Shown one piece after another: positions 37,350 through 46,700 of a stretch of 64,000 nt of DNA. The stretch is from assembly GCA_040218535.1 (NCBI GenBank), contig JAVJRG010000012.1, forward strand, positions 1,426,001-1,490,000, read 5' to 3'. Source of the DNA: Lacipirellulaceae bacterium (lineage in GTDB: Bacteria > Planctomycetota > Planctomycetia > Pirellulales > Lacipirellulaceae). How positions within the stretch are numbered: position 1 is the first letter of the stretch; each line of letters opens with the position of its first letter. Made by a program: the position numbers and the translations under genes. Under the pieces are notes generated by a model. That model had not been told where the DNA came from. It made no database searches and worked only from the letters and a program-made list of their open reading frames with translations.

Positions 37350-37748
37350 ATGGCAGTCGCAATTGAAGAAGCCCTTGGTACTGGTCGTCGCAAGACTTCT
37401 GTCGCTCGTGTTCGCATTCGCGAAGGCAGCGGCAAGTTGTTGATCAACAAGAAGGAACTCGACGAGTTCTTCAAGGTCGAGCAAGACCGCAATGCGGTGC
37501 TCGCTCCGCTGCTGCACTGCGAGGTGAAGGACTCGGTTGATGTTGTCATCCGCGTTCACGGCGGCGGCACCACCGGCCAAGCTGGCGCCTGCATGCAAGG
37601 GATCGCCCGTGCTCTGCTGAAGCACGACAGCGACCTCGCCGAGAAGCTCCGCGAAAAGGGCTTCCTCACCCGCGACAGCCGCATGAAAGAACGCAAGAAA
37701 CCCGGCCTCCACGGCGCCCGCCGCGGCACACAGTTCTCCAAGCGTTAA
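37350..37748 (+). CDS. rpsI: 30S ribosomal protein S9
   Basis: 132 aa. Begins MAVAIEEALGTGRRKTSVARVRI and ends with the invariant basic tail KKPGLHGARRGTQFSKR that reaches the ribosomal P site. VHGGGTTGQAGACMQGIARAL is the conserved core. The ATG at 37350 has AGGA upstream and gives the family start. Second gene of the rplM-rpsI operon; a strong terminator follows. Confidence 0.97.
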   Translation: MAVAIEEALGTGRRKTSVARVRIREGSGKLLINKKELDEFFKVEQDRNAVLAPLLHCEVKDSVDVVIRVHGGGTTGQAGACMQGIARALLKHDSDLAEKLREKGFLTRDSRMKERKKPGLHGARRGTQFSKR

Positions 37749-37784
37749 TCGCTGGCTCAGGGAACAACTTCAGAGACGCACGAG

Positions 37785-37815
37785 CCCACGGCGCGAGCCG
37801 TGGGTTTTCTTTTTT
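37785..37815 (+). terminator. rho-independent terminator of rplM-rpsI
   Basis: CCCACGGC (37785-37792) and GCCGTGGG (37797-37804) with loop GCGA, followed by TTTTCTTTTTT. Confidence 0.9.
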
Positions 37816-37847
37816 GAACCGCCAAGGACGCGAAGAGCGCCAAGGTT
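37810..37847. repeat. 38-bp repeat, left arm (family G)
   Basis: Starts TTTTTTGAACCGCCAAGGAC and ends GAGCGCCAAGGTT. Its exact reverse complement is at 38859-38896, so the two bracket the PEP-CTERM gene. The T-run overlaps the rpsI terminator. Confidence 0.9.
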
Positions 37848-37967
37848 GGGGATATGGGGGATTAGATGGTGTAAGCTCTCAACATTTGAGGCTCTTCGGC
37901 TCTGCTGCTATTATCAGGGCGGCACCGACACCAGCGTCACCTCACCAATTACTTCCGGAGTGTACTT

Positions 37968-38672
37968 ATGATGGCTTCGAAGATTGGAAATTATCTGTCT
38001 GCGGCCTTAGTTCTTATTTTCTACGCTGAGCCTGTCGCAGCAATTGTCATCGACGATTTTTCTGTTGGGCCGATCACTGTCGAGAGAACGGGAGTTGATC
38101 CTGGCATGGCCGAGCAGTTGGGGTTGAACCCTACGAACGTCATTGGCGGTGTCAGATCAATTAGCGTGGGGAGCAGCGGCAGCCCCATTCAAACACTGGA
38201 AATTCAGGCGGAAGAAAGTCAACTTGTATTTGAAACCGGACCTCACGCGAATACCTTCATTGGCTACTTCGATATTTCTTATGGTTCAACTTCCTTGCCT
38301 TTGAACATAGACCTGACTGCCAATGGAGCGAATGCCTTTCTGTTGGAGTACGAAACCAATCTAGATCGTGTGCCACTTGCACGGGTTATCGTTAGCTCAC
38401 CCAGTGGAACCGATAATCCAGCTTTCAGTAACTTTGATACGCAGCCATTACCGGGCGGCCGGACAAGAATCGTATTGCCGTTCGATCGTTATCCGCGTGT
38501 CGATTTTGAGAACGTGACACAAATCTCCCTAGATGTTGCTCGCTTTCCTTCAGCATCGCAGATTACTTTCTATCGATTCGAGACGGTGCCAGAACCTACA
38601 ACAGCGATGCTGATCGTTGCGAGCCTGATGTCGTTCGCAATCCAACATCGAAGCCGCGTGGCTCAAAATTAA
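37968..38672 (+). CDS. PEP-CTERM sorting domain protein
   Basis: 234 aa. A signal peptide (LSAALVLIFYAEPVAAIV) is followed by a beta-rich extracellular domain (IDDFSVGPITVERTG and an LDVARFPSASQITFYRFE ending). The C-terminal sorting signal is VPEPTTAMLIVASLMSFAIQHRSR: PEP, hydrophobic helix and basic end. GGAG lies 8 nt before the ATG. It is a predicted substrate of the exosortase at 17206. The function is unknown. Perfect 38-bp inverted repeats lie on both sides. Confidence 0.85.
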   Translation: MMASKIGNYLSAALVLIFYAEPVAAIVIDDFSVGPITVERTGVDPGMAEQLGLNPTNVIGGVRSISVGSSGSPIQTLEIQAEESQLVFETGPHANTFIGYFDISYGSTSLPLNIDLTANGANAFLLEYETNLDRVPLARVIVSSPSGTDNPAFSNFDTQPLPGGRTRIVLPFDRYPRVDFENVTQISLDVARFPSASQITFYRFETVPEPTTAMLIVASLMSFAIQHRSRVAQN

Positions 38673-38786
38673 CTGGTCAGCACGCCGAACAAAGTCTCGG
38701 CGAGATCCTCTCGGTACCACGGTAGACAATCAGAGTCCCACTCAGATTCCTCGGTCGGCAAGCCTCCTGTCGGAATTACAGGAATC

Positions 38787-38822
38787 AAAACAAATCCGTG
38801 TCATCCGTGCAATCCGTGGCCA
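38787..38822. repeat. low-complexity intergenic repeat (ATCCGTG-type)
   Basis: Repeats of ATCCGTG spaced by 3-4 nt (ATCCGTGtcATCCGTGcaATCCGTGgcc). A similar phrase (GGCACGGATGACACGGATA, reverse sense) occurs near 42105-42123. These resemble widespread short intergenic repeats. Confidence 0.55.
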
Positions 38823-38858
38823 AAAAGAACGCCACCACACGAACACGTATCGCGCCGA

Positions 38859-38896
38859 AACCTTGGCGCTCTTCGCGTCCTTGGCGGTTCAAAAAA
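38859..38896. repeat. 38-bp repeat, right arm (family G)
   Basis: Exact reverse complement of 37810-37847. It ends 4 nt before the stop codon of the convergent coiled-coil protein gene and supplies a T-run on that gene's strand. Confidence 0.9.
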
Positions 38897-38899
38897 GAA

Positions 38900-40555
38900 T
38901 CACCGCCCCTCACGCAGCGTATTGAAATACTCTTCCGCGTGATCGCGCCGCGACTTGGGCAACTGTTCCATAATCAGCGGATCAGCAGGCTCGCTGCCTT
39001 GGGATTGCATCTCCTGGCGGAGTTGCTCGACAACTTCGCCACGGATGTTGGGACCGTTGGCTTCGCCGGCGATGACCGCGGCACCTTTGCCGACGTTTTG
39101 TCGGACGCGTGAGTCGCGGAAGCGGACGTCGTCTTTTTCGTCAGGCCGCGTTCCGCCGCCGGGGCCCTCGCCTTTGGCGTTTTTCGAGTCGCTGGGTTTC
39201 TTACCGCCCTTGCCCCCGTTGCACGCTTGGCAGCCGCCACCCTCGCATTGCTGGCAGCCGAGAGCGTCTTTGGTCATTTGCAGTTCGTCCATCATCGCTT
39301 GCAGCATGTCGCCCTCTTCCATTTGCTGCTGCATTTGTTCGAGCTGCTGCTGCATCTGCTTCATCGCTTCAGCCGCGGCTTGCTGATCGCCTTTCTGCAT
39401 GGCCTGCTGGGCCTTTTGCATCTGTTGGGCCATTTGCTGCATCGCCTGATTCTGCTGGGCTTGCTTCTGCATCTGGTCGAGCTTCTGTTGCAACTGGCCA
39501 GCTTTGGCGGTGTTGCCTTCGCGCTTGGCTTGCTCGATCTGCTTCTTCAGTTGCTCCTGAGCCTGCTTCTTGGCTTCTGCCGCTTTGGACAGCTTCTGCT
39601 GCATCTGCTTGAGCTGCTCTTGAAGTTGCTTCTTGTCCTCTTCGCTGAGCTTGCCGTTCTTGACCTTTTCAGCCAGCTTCTTGAGTTCCTGCTGGGCCTT
39701 CTTAAAGTCGCCCTTCTTCATGGCGTCGGCCATTTTGTCGGCAGGGCCTTTGTTGAAGTCCTTCATCTTGTTGAGTTGCTTCTGCAGTTCCTTCTGGCCG
39801 CCGACTTTTTCTTGCCGTTGTTCGAGTTGTTTGGCCAGATCGTTGAGCTTGACGAGGGCCTTCTTACGGCCTTCTTTATCTTTGCCGGCATCCTCAAGAT
39901 CCTTTGATTCTTTCTCTAGTTGGCGGAACAGTTCTTCCGCATCCTTGAGCCCCGCTTCGGCGGCCTTCTTGCGTCGCTCTTCCAGACGCTTGCGCGTTTT
40001 TTCCAGATTCTCTTTCTCTTGTTTGGTTAGCTCGGTCGTGGCCGTTGGGTTGACGGTGCTCTGGGCTTCTTGATTGTCGAACAGCATCACCACCGCGATT
40101 GCCAGTGCTGCTGGGACCAGCGGCAACCAGGGACGCTTGCCTAGCGAGATGCCGAACTTCTCATCGACCTCGACACGCTTCACAGCACGCACCGCATCGT
40201 TGAGTAATGCCTGTCCTGCTGGAGTGTCTTGATACTGTTCGGGTAGAGACAGAGTGCTGGCGACGCGCTCGCGGAGATCGTAGCGGGTGTCGATTTCAAT
40301 AGCCGCATCGAGTTCGTCTTTACGGCTCACGAGCATCCAAATCAGCGAAGCAACGATTCCCAACCCTGCCGCACTTCCGAAACACCATGTGACGAAGTTC
40401 GCAGGCAGACCTTCCACGGCGACCACTTTGGGGACCGCCACGGCGACGACGACGGCTGAAAATGCGAAAAGTGAGCAAATGATCAGCCGTTTGAGGTAGA
40501 GTTCCGTATTGAGCCGGCCTTGTGCCTTAGCGACTTGGGAGCGAATTTCGTCCAT
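38900..40555 (-). CDS. Gln/Lys-rich coiled-coil membrane protein with Cys knuckle, hypothetical
   Basis: 551 aa. Three hydrophobic segments lie in the first 165 residues (LIICSLFAFSAVVVAVAVP; FGSAAGLGIVASLIWMLVS; WLPLVPAALAIAVVMLF), with a DTRYDLRERVASTL segment between. About 260 residues of Lys/Glu then Gln/Met-rich coiled coil follow (about 185-445). A DnaJ-like cysteine element GCQQCEGGGCQACNGG then appears, followed by a Gly-rich linker and a charged C-terminus with EYFNTLREGR. The N-terminal part recalls DUF4175-like planctomycete proteins. It probably lies at the inner membrane with a large cytoplasmic or periplasmic coil. No function is assigned. Confidence 0.75.
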   Translation of the reverse strand: MDEIRSQVAKAQGRLNTELYLKRLIICSLFAFSAVVVAVAVPKVVAVEGLPANFVTWCFGSAAGLGIVASLIWMLVSRKDELDAAIEIDTRYDLRERVASTLSLPEQYQDTPAGQALLNDAVRAVKRVEVDEKFGISLGKRPWLPLVPAALAIAVVMLFDNQEAQSTVNPTATTELTKQEKENLEKTRKRLEERRKKAAEAGLKDAEELFRQLEKESKDLEDAGKDKEGRKKALVKLNDLAKQLEQRQEKVGGQKELQKQLNKMKDFNKGPADKMADAMKKGDFKKAQQELKKLAEKVKNGKLSEEDKKQLQEQLKQMQQKLSKAAEAKKQAQEQLKKQIEQAKREGNTAKAGQLQQKLDQMQKQAQQNQAMQQMAQQMQKAQQAMQKGDQQAAAEAMKQMQQQLEQMQQQMEEGDMLQAMMDELQMTKDALGCQQCEGGGCQACNGGKGGKKPSDSKNAKGEGPGGGTRPDEKDDVRFRDSRVRQNVGKGAAVIAGEANGPNIRGEVVEQLRQEMQSQGSEPADPLIMEQLPKSRRDHAEEYFNTLREGR

Positions 40556-40674
40556 GGCGATCAGTTGGGTAGAGGTGGCTGTTGCGGTTAAAATAACCGA
40601 AAGGCGTAGCTACATTGTACGCCGCTTCCATTAAGTCGTCACGTTGAGCCCATATCACGCTTTTATACAGCTGT

Positions 40675-41097
40675 ATGTCGAAGGATTCTCACTTGCCGTC
40701 GCCCACAGAACGCCCCCAGGCGGACGTGGTGCTCTACGATGGGCAATGTGGCATCTGCACGGCAGGCGTCTCGAAGCTGCCCTGGTGGGACTGCCAGGGC
40801 CATCTGGCGTACCTCTCGCTGCACGATCCGCAAGTGGCCGAGCGCTGGCCTGAGCTTGAGAAAGACCGACTCTACGACGAAATGTGCATCGTCGATGGAG
40901 AGGGTCGCCAACATTGGGGAGCGTACGCCCTGCGGTACCTCACCCGCCGCTTAAGGCGACTCTGGTGGGCGGCTCCACTGTTGCACTTCCCAGGGAGCAT
41001 GTTGCTTTGGAAGCCGCTGTATCGCTGGGTAGCGAAGAACCGCTATCGGCTGAGCGGCACCGAATGCGAAACCGATGCCTGTAAGTTGCACCGGTAG
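40675..41097 (+). CDS. DCC-family thiol-disulfide oxidoreductase-like protein (DUF393)
   Basis: 140 aa. The diagnostic DxxCxxC motif is LYDGQCGIC, with Cys25 and Cys28 in a thioredoxin-like fold. The middle shows WGAYALRYLTRRL and the end LYRWVAKNRYRLSG, both common in this family. Its substrate is unknown. It is divergent from the coiled-coil membrane protein gene. Confidence 0.88.
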   Translation: MSKDSHLPSPTERPQADVVLYDGQCGICTAGVSKLPWWDCQGHLAYLSLHDPQVAERWPELEKDRLYDEMCIVDGEGRQHWGAYALRYLTRRLRRLWWAAPLLHFPGSMLLWKPLYRWVAKNRYRLSGTECETDACKLHR

Positions 41098-41105
41098 TTT
41101 CTCAT

Positions 41106-41182
41106 CAACGAATGGCACGAATTTCACGAATGAGATGTTGGATTCGCTTATCCAAGATTCGTGCGATTCGTGAAATTTGTTG
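41106..41182. repeat. intergenic inverted repeat of ACGAAT/ATTCGT units
   Basis: CAACGAATGGCACGAATTTC (41106-41125, continuing ACGAAT) is matched by an inverted ATTCGTGCGATTCGTGAAAT block (41157-41176, continuing TTGTTG). It lies between convergent DCC and panB genes and may also act as a terminator-like structure. Confidence 0.7.
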
Positions 41183-41196
41183 ACAAGAATTAAACG

Positions 41197-42012
41197 TTAT
41201 TCGTACTCGTGTTGGTCACTTGGAAACTGACCGCCCCGAACTTCGTCCCGATATTGCTTCACGGCGTCGGTAATCGTCTCCCCTAGATTCGCGTAGCTCT
41301 TCACAAACCGCGGCACGTAATCATTTGCCAAGCCGAGTACATCATTCAGCACAAGCACCTGACCATCGCAGTCGGGGCCGGCTCCGATCCCGATGGTGGG
41401 GATGTCGACCAGTTCGGTGATCTTCTTGGCGACGCTTGAGGGAATGCACTCCAGCACCATCGCGAAAGCGCCCGCCTCAGCGGCGGCTCTGGCATCGTGT
41501 AGGAGAGCCGCTTCATCTCGTTGGACTCGATAACCGCCGAGTTGATGAACGTTTTGCGGTCGCAGGCCGCAGTGGGCCATCACGGGGATGCCCGCTTTGA
41601 CCAGCGCTGAGATCACTTCCGCCTGCTCCACTCCCCCCTCGAGCTTCACGGCTTGGCAGCGCGTCTCTTTGAGGATCCGTCCGGCGTTTTCGATCGCTTT
41701 ATGGACGCCAAGGTGATAGCTCGGGAACGGCATGTCGACGACGACGAGCGCCCGTTCTACCGCACGACCGACCATCTCGGCGTGATAGATCATCTCATCG
41801 AGCGTGACCGGCAGTGTATTTTCGTGTCCTTGGACGACCATCGACATCGAATCGCCGACCAGCACGCCCTCGACCCCCGCGGCATCGACGAGGCGACCCA
41901 TCGTGTAGTCGTAGGCGGTAATCATCGAGAGCTTCTCGCCTTTCTGCTTATAGGACGAGAATTTCGGGACGGTAATACGCCGTGGCTTGCTGTTTTTTTG
42001 ATCTTTGGGCAT
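41197..42012 (-). CDS. panB: 3-methyl-2-oxobutanoate hydroxymethyltransferase
   Basis: Transfers a hydroxymethyl group from methylene-tetrahydrofolate to 2-oxoisovalerate, the first committed step to pantothenate. 271 aa. Signatures: MITAYDYTMGRLVDAAGVEGVLVGDS with the metal-binding Asp, VVVDMPFPSY, KLEGGVEQA, MAHCGLRPQNVHQLGGYRVQ, VLECIPSSVA and the terminal TIGIGAGPDCDGQVLV. No other pan genes are adjacent. The Mg-binding and catalytic residues appear present. Confidence 0.96.
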   Translation of the reverse strand: MPKDQKNSKPRRITVPKFSSYKQKGEKLSMITAYDYTMGRLVDAAGVEGVLVGDSMSMVVQGHENTLPVTLDEMIYHAEMVGRAVERALVVVDMPFPSYHLGVHKAIENAGRILKETRCQAVKLEGGVEQAEVISALVKAGIPVMAHCGLRPQNVHQLGGYRVQRDEAALLHDARAAAEAGAFAMVLECIPSSVAKKITELVDIPTIGIGAGPDCDGQVLVLNDVLGLANDYVPRFVKSYANLGETITDAVKQYRDEVRGGQFPSDQHEYE

Positions 42013-42320
42013 GCGTGCAGGCTAATCGAGCGGAGCCCTCTAAGTCAACGTGGTCGATGTCTACCGAGAATGCTGATCTGGAAGTTGGCCATCCCGACTG
42101 GTCGGGGCACGGATGACACGGATATTTTTCGATTGTGTCATTCCGACGGGAGGCTCGCCGACCGAGGAATCCAGATTCCAACAGTGTTCGCACTGCAGAC
42201 CGTAAGAACTTCGTGGCATGCGAAGCTCAAAGTGAAACGCTGCAATGCTTGTGGTCGTTGGCATCGTTCCTCATAATTCGGCTACTTGAACCTTCCACTC
42301 CTTCTCAGCGGAGCCCAATC

Positions 42321-43106
42321 ATGAAGATTGTTGCCGTGAAGATCGCTTTCGCTCTAGTCGCTCTCTCGACCGTCCTTTCTCCTGCCGCTCAAGCGGAGGT
42401 CACTGCGAAAGCCGTAGGCCTCTCGATCGCGATGAAGGACCCCGAAAGCAAATACAACGGAGCCTATGCGATGGGAATGCAGCCGGGGTTGAAGCTTGCT
42501 GTGATGGTTCAGTCTGAGAAACGAAAGATCATCAATGTTGTGGTTAATCCGAAGCAGCCGCCGAAGATTTCTGCAGGCGGCGAGTCGCTCTCGGCAGAAG
42601 AACAGCATATGTTTAGTCCCAACGTCAGCGACGACGGCTTGAGGGCAATCCTGGACGTAAACGCCAAAAAGCTACCGACCAAGGGAACGGAGAAGTTGCT
42701 GGTCACCGGTGAACTGCTCGTCAGTACAGGCGGCAAGACCGCAGAGTCAAAGGTCGAGGCGAAGCTGGCCAAGGGCGCGAAGTTCAAGTTGGCCGGGATC
42801 AATGTGGAGGTGACCGATGCTGGTAAACCCGACTGGGGCGACGAACCCCTGTCGGTCACTTTGCAGACCAGCGACGCTGGAGGATTCGATAAGATCAAGG
42901 AGTTGGTTTTCCTCGACGAGGCGGGCAATCCGATCAAATCAAAAACCGGCGGCACGATGACGATGAATTTCGGCGCCAGCAAAAAAATCGCGGTTGACTA
43001 TCGACTGGCGAAGAAGGTCGAAAAAGCAACATTGAAAGCGGAAACCTACACAGACCTCGAAACCAAGCCTTTGCCATTGAAGCTTGAAGTTGGGCTCGGG
43101 CTGTAA
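42321..43106 (+). CDS. secreted protein, hypothetical
   Basis: 261 aa. Signal peptide AFALVALSTVLSPAAQAEV. The mature part has alternating beta-like segments and a GGESLSAEEQHMFSPNVSDDG stretch, with repeated short Lys-rich elements (KGTEKLLVTGELLVS; EAKLAKGAKFKLAGI). No family is recognised. GGAG lies 8 nt before the ATG at 42321; earlier in-frame ATGs would destroy the signal peptide. It is followed 24 nt later by the RidA-family gene, so both may be cotranscribed. Confidence 0.7.
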   Translation: MKIVAVKIAFALVALSTVLSPAAQAEVTAKAVGLSIAMKDPESKYNGAYAMGMQPGLKLAVMVQSEKRKIINVVVNPKQPPKISAGGESLSAEEQHMFSPNVSDDGLRAILDVNAKKLPTKGTEKLLVTGELLVSTGGKTAESKVEAKLAKGAKFKLAGINVEVTDAGKPDWGDEPLSVTLQTSDAGGFDKIKELVFLDEAGNPIKSKTGGTMTMNFGASKKIAVDYRLAKKVEKATLKAETYTDLETKPLPLKLEVGLGL

Positions 43107-43130
43107 CATATAACAGGGAAACGAAACCAA

Positions 43131-43544
43131 ATGTCTGATATCAACGTCACCGTCACCGAACGTTTCGGTCGTCAATGCGCAAGCAGCGGTTCTGCGTGGG
43201 AACCCAAAATGGGCTACAGTCGCGCCGTGCGTTCTGGGAACATGCTTGCTGTCACGGGTACCGTGGGTGTCAATGCCGACGGTACCTACTCGGACTCCCT
43301 CGCCGAGCAAACGCGCCGCTCGCTTGACATCATCAAAGCTGCGGTCGAGTCGCTGGGAGGAAAACTCGAACAGGTCTATCGCACCCGCATGTACGTGACT
43401 GACGTGAGCCGCTGGGAAGAAGTCGCAGGTGTCCACGGCGAAGTCTTCGGCGAAATCCGCCCCGCGACCACCATCGTGGAAGTCACGCGATTGATTGACG
43501 ACGCGGCGTTGATTGAAATTGAGGCCGATGCGCTGGTGGAGTGA
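43131..43544 (+). CDS. RidA/YjgF-family protein
   Basis: 137 aa. RidA-fold proteins hydrolyse reactive enamine/imine intermediates from PLP enzymes; not all members do. The start GRQCASSGSAWEPKMGYSRAV and the VYRTRMYVTDVSRWEEV segment are typical of the subgroup with an extended N-terminus. Arg110 in EIRPATTIVEV corresponds to the active-site Arg of RidA, and an acidic residue follows in LIEIEADAL. Deaminase activity is plausible but unproven. Confidence 0.88.
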   Translation: MSDINVTVTERFGRQCASSGSAWEPKMGYSRAVRSGNMLAVTGTVGVNADGTYSDSLAEQTRRSLDIIKAAVESLGGKLEQVYRTRMYVTDVSRWEEVAGVHGEVFGEIRPATTIVEVTRLIDDAALIEIEADALVE

Positions 43545-43703
43545 TTCATCGGGCATATTCGCCACATCCCTGTTGCGTGTCGAATGGTGCGATCCTGGAT
43601 TCGTCCATGAATTTCGGGCGTTTTTTGCTGTAATACGTTGTGACAGCTAGACTGTATTAATCCCGCCTTCCCCGCCTACCTCTGCTTGCGAGTCGTGCAG
43701 CCC

Positions 43704-46700
43704 ATGAGGCCAGTCCCTCCCGAGTTCGCTAGGCGATGCGCCCATGTGGGCGCTTTCGTGGGGTCAAAGCTAGCTATCGTTGCGGTCGCATTTTCGTTTA
43801 GTGCCGTGACCGTTCGCGCGAACGACGCACTCGAATTCTTCGAGAAGAAAGTTCGCCCCATCCTCGCGGAGCATTGCTACTCCTGCCACAGCGTCAATGC
43901 TGAAAAGTTGCAAGCGGGACTGCTCGTTGATAGTCGCGCTAGTTTGCTCACAGGGGGCGACTCCGGGGCGTCGATCGTTCCCGGCAATGCCGATGAGAGT
44001 CTGCTGATCGAAGCGGTTCGCTACGAAACCTACGAGATGCCACCCAGCGGCAAGTTGCCCGAGAGCGATATTCAAACGCTTGAGCAATGGGTCAACATGG
44101 GGGCACCGTGGCCCGAGGAAGACGCTCCAACGGCAAGTGCCCTGAAGCCCGAGTTCGATTTGCAGAAGAGAAGGTCGGAACATTGGTGCTGGCAGCCAGT
44201 GCGAAAGCCGTCGGGCCCTGAGGTTGAACAACAAGACTGGCCGCGCAAAGAGATCGATCAATTCATCCTTTCGCGACTTGAAAGCGAAGGGCTCACACCC
44301 GCAGTCGATGCAAAGCGATCGGCACTCTTGCGGCGATTGTATTTCGACCTGATTGGATTGCCGCCGACTCCTGAGCAAGCGGAGAAGTTTCTCAACGATC
44401 GTTCGCCGCAGGCGGTTGAGAGGCTTGTCGATGAATTGCTCGCTTCGCCACACTTTGGCGAACGCTGGGGGCGGCATTGGCTCGATCTCGTTCGTTACGC
44501 GGAATCGCGTGGCCACGAGTTCGACCACGATGCGCCAAATGCCTTTCAGTACCGTGATTACATCATTCGTGCACTGAACGCCGACGTGCCGTATGACCAG
44601 CTTGTTCACGAGCACATCGCCGGGGACTTGCTCGGGGAGCCGCGGCTGCATCCCGAGAAAGGGTTCAATGAATCGATTCTTGGCACTGGCTTTTGGTTTC
44701 TCGGTGAGTGGGTCCACTCACCCGTGGACATTCGCAAAGATGAGACGGATCGCTTTGACAACATGATCGATGTGATGTCGAAAACCTTTCTTGGGGTGAC
44801 GGTGTCATGCGCACGGTGCCACGACCACAAGTTCGACGCCATCTCGTCAGAGGATTATTACGCACTGTCGGGTTTTTTACAGAGCAGCGACTATCGGCAA
44901 GTGCGTTTTGAGTCTCACGAGCAGAATGGCAAGGTCGCCGCGAAGTTGGAGGAGTTGGATGCAAGGTACAAATCTCTGATCGCGAAGAAGCTGGCATCAG
45001 CGGGTCTCACCCTTCCCGTTGCTGAGCCGCTCAGTGGAGAAGCTGTCGAAACCGTGGTTGTCGACTACAGCAACCTTGCTAGCGAAGAATATCGCCAAGA
45101 CGACTACATCTTCGGCAAGCAGCCACGGCGCTTGGGCGATGCTTACTTAGCGGATTTAGAAGACCGACCTGCTATTCAATTTGCAATGTCCGACGCTGCG
45201 GTGAGCGACTCATTCTGGAATGGGCTTGTGTCACACAGCGGCAAAGCCTTAAGCCACTTGGGGCGGCTCGTGTTGCCGCAAAGCGGGAGGACTTTGCGAA
45301 CGCCCACGTTCAGGCTGACCGACGGCCAGATTACATGTCGCGTGAAAGGCAGCGGACACGTGTTCGCCTGCGTCGACTCTCATCGAATGATCAACGGCCC
45401 TTTACATGGCGAGACCATCAAGAAGATTTCGAAGGGCTCCAGATGGGTTGATCTGGACCTCTCTCGCTACGTCGGTCACCGACTGCACCTGGAATTCACT
45501 CCTGAAAAGGATAGCACCCTTGAAGTGATGCTTGTGATCCAAGGAGCCACGCAGGCGGTCCGCCAGCAGTTGAATGCTCGCGAGGAAATCATTCGGCGAT
45601 TGATGAAGCGATATTCGGAAGCTGCCAGGCAGCATCTGGCGAAGGAGGCTGAAGAAATCGCGCACATCTGGGCCGCAGAGCGAGCCAAACTGCAATCGCA
45701 GGTCATGCAGCGTTCGCACTTGGCGATGACCATGGCGGATGGCACGGGGGAAGACGACCATCTGCTGATTCGCGGCAATTCCTCGAAGCCAGGAAACCTT
45801 GTGCCACGGCGCTTTCTGACGGCAATTTCCGGAGGGCAACCGCTTTCCATTGGTACAGGTAGTGGCCGACTGGAATTGGCAAAGCAGATCACGGATCCCG
45901 AAAACCCTTTGACGACACGCGTCATCGCCAACCGTGTTTGGCACTACCTCATGGGCCGCGGCATTGTTCCGACGACCGACGATTTTGGTGTTCTCGGACA
46001 GAAGCCTACGCACCCCGAGCTGCTCGACCATCTCGCCACGAAGTTTGTTGAGCAAGACCAGAGCATCAAGCAGCTTATCCGTTACATCGTCTTGTCGCGA
46101 ACCTACCAAATGTCGAGTCACATACAACCTGACGCAGTCGCCGCTGACCCAAAGAACCTCACTTGGCATCATCGTCCACCGAAGCGGCTCGAAGGTGAAG
46201 TAATTCGAGACGCTCTGCTTGCGATTTCAGGGCGCCTTGATACGAAGCAGTTCGGCGAACCTGTTCCGGTTCATCTCACTTCTTTCATGGGCGGCCGCGG
46301 TCGCCCCAAGAAGAGCGGGCCACGTGATGGAGCGGGACGACGTTCCATTTATTTGGCGGTAAGGCGGAACTTCCTCTCCCCAACGATGCTCGCGTTCGAC
46401 ACGCCGGCTCCGTTCAGCACCATGGGCCGTCGAAACGTCTCAAATGTTCCTGCGCAAGCGTTGATTCTGATGAACAATCCACTCGTAGTGGAATTGTCGG
46501 GACAATGGGCGAAGCGAGCCCTTCGCACGCACCCTACCCTCGAAGGACGCATTGACGGGATGTACCAAGCGGCCTTCGCGAGACTGCCGACGGAGCGCGA
46601 ACAGCAGATTGCGAGAGAGTATTTGCAGTCCCAAGCCGTCGAGCACGATGCGAATCTCGACAGCCAAGAGATTTGGGCCGACTTCGCGCACGCACTCGTG

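Noticed and set aside
39227-39907. Leu-rich 226-codon frame opposite the coiled-coil protein
   Set aside because: Leucine-rich runs arise from reading the Gln/Lys codons (CAG/AAG) of the real gene on the other strand.
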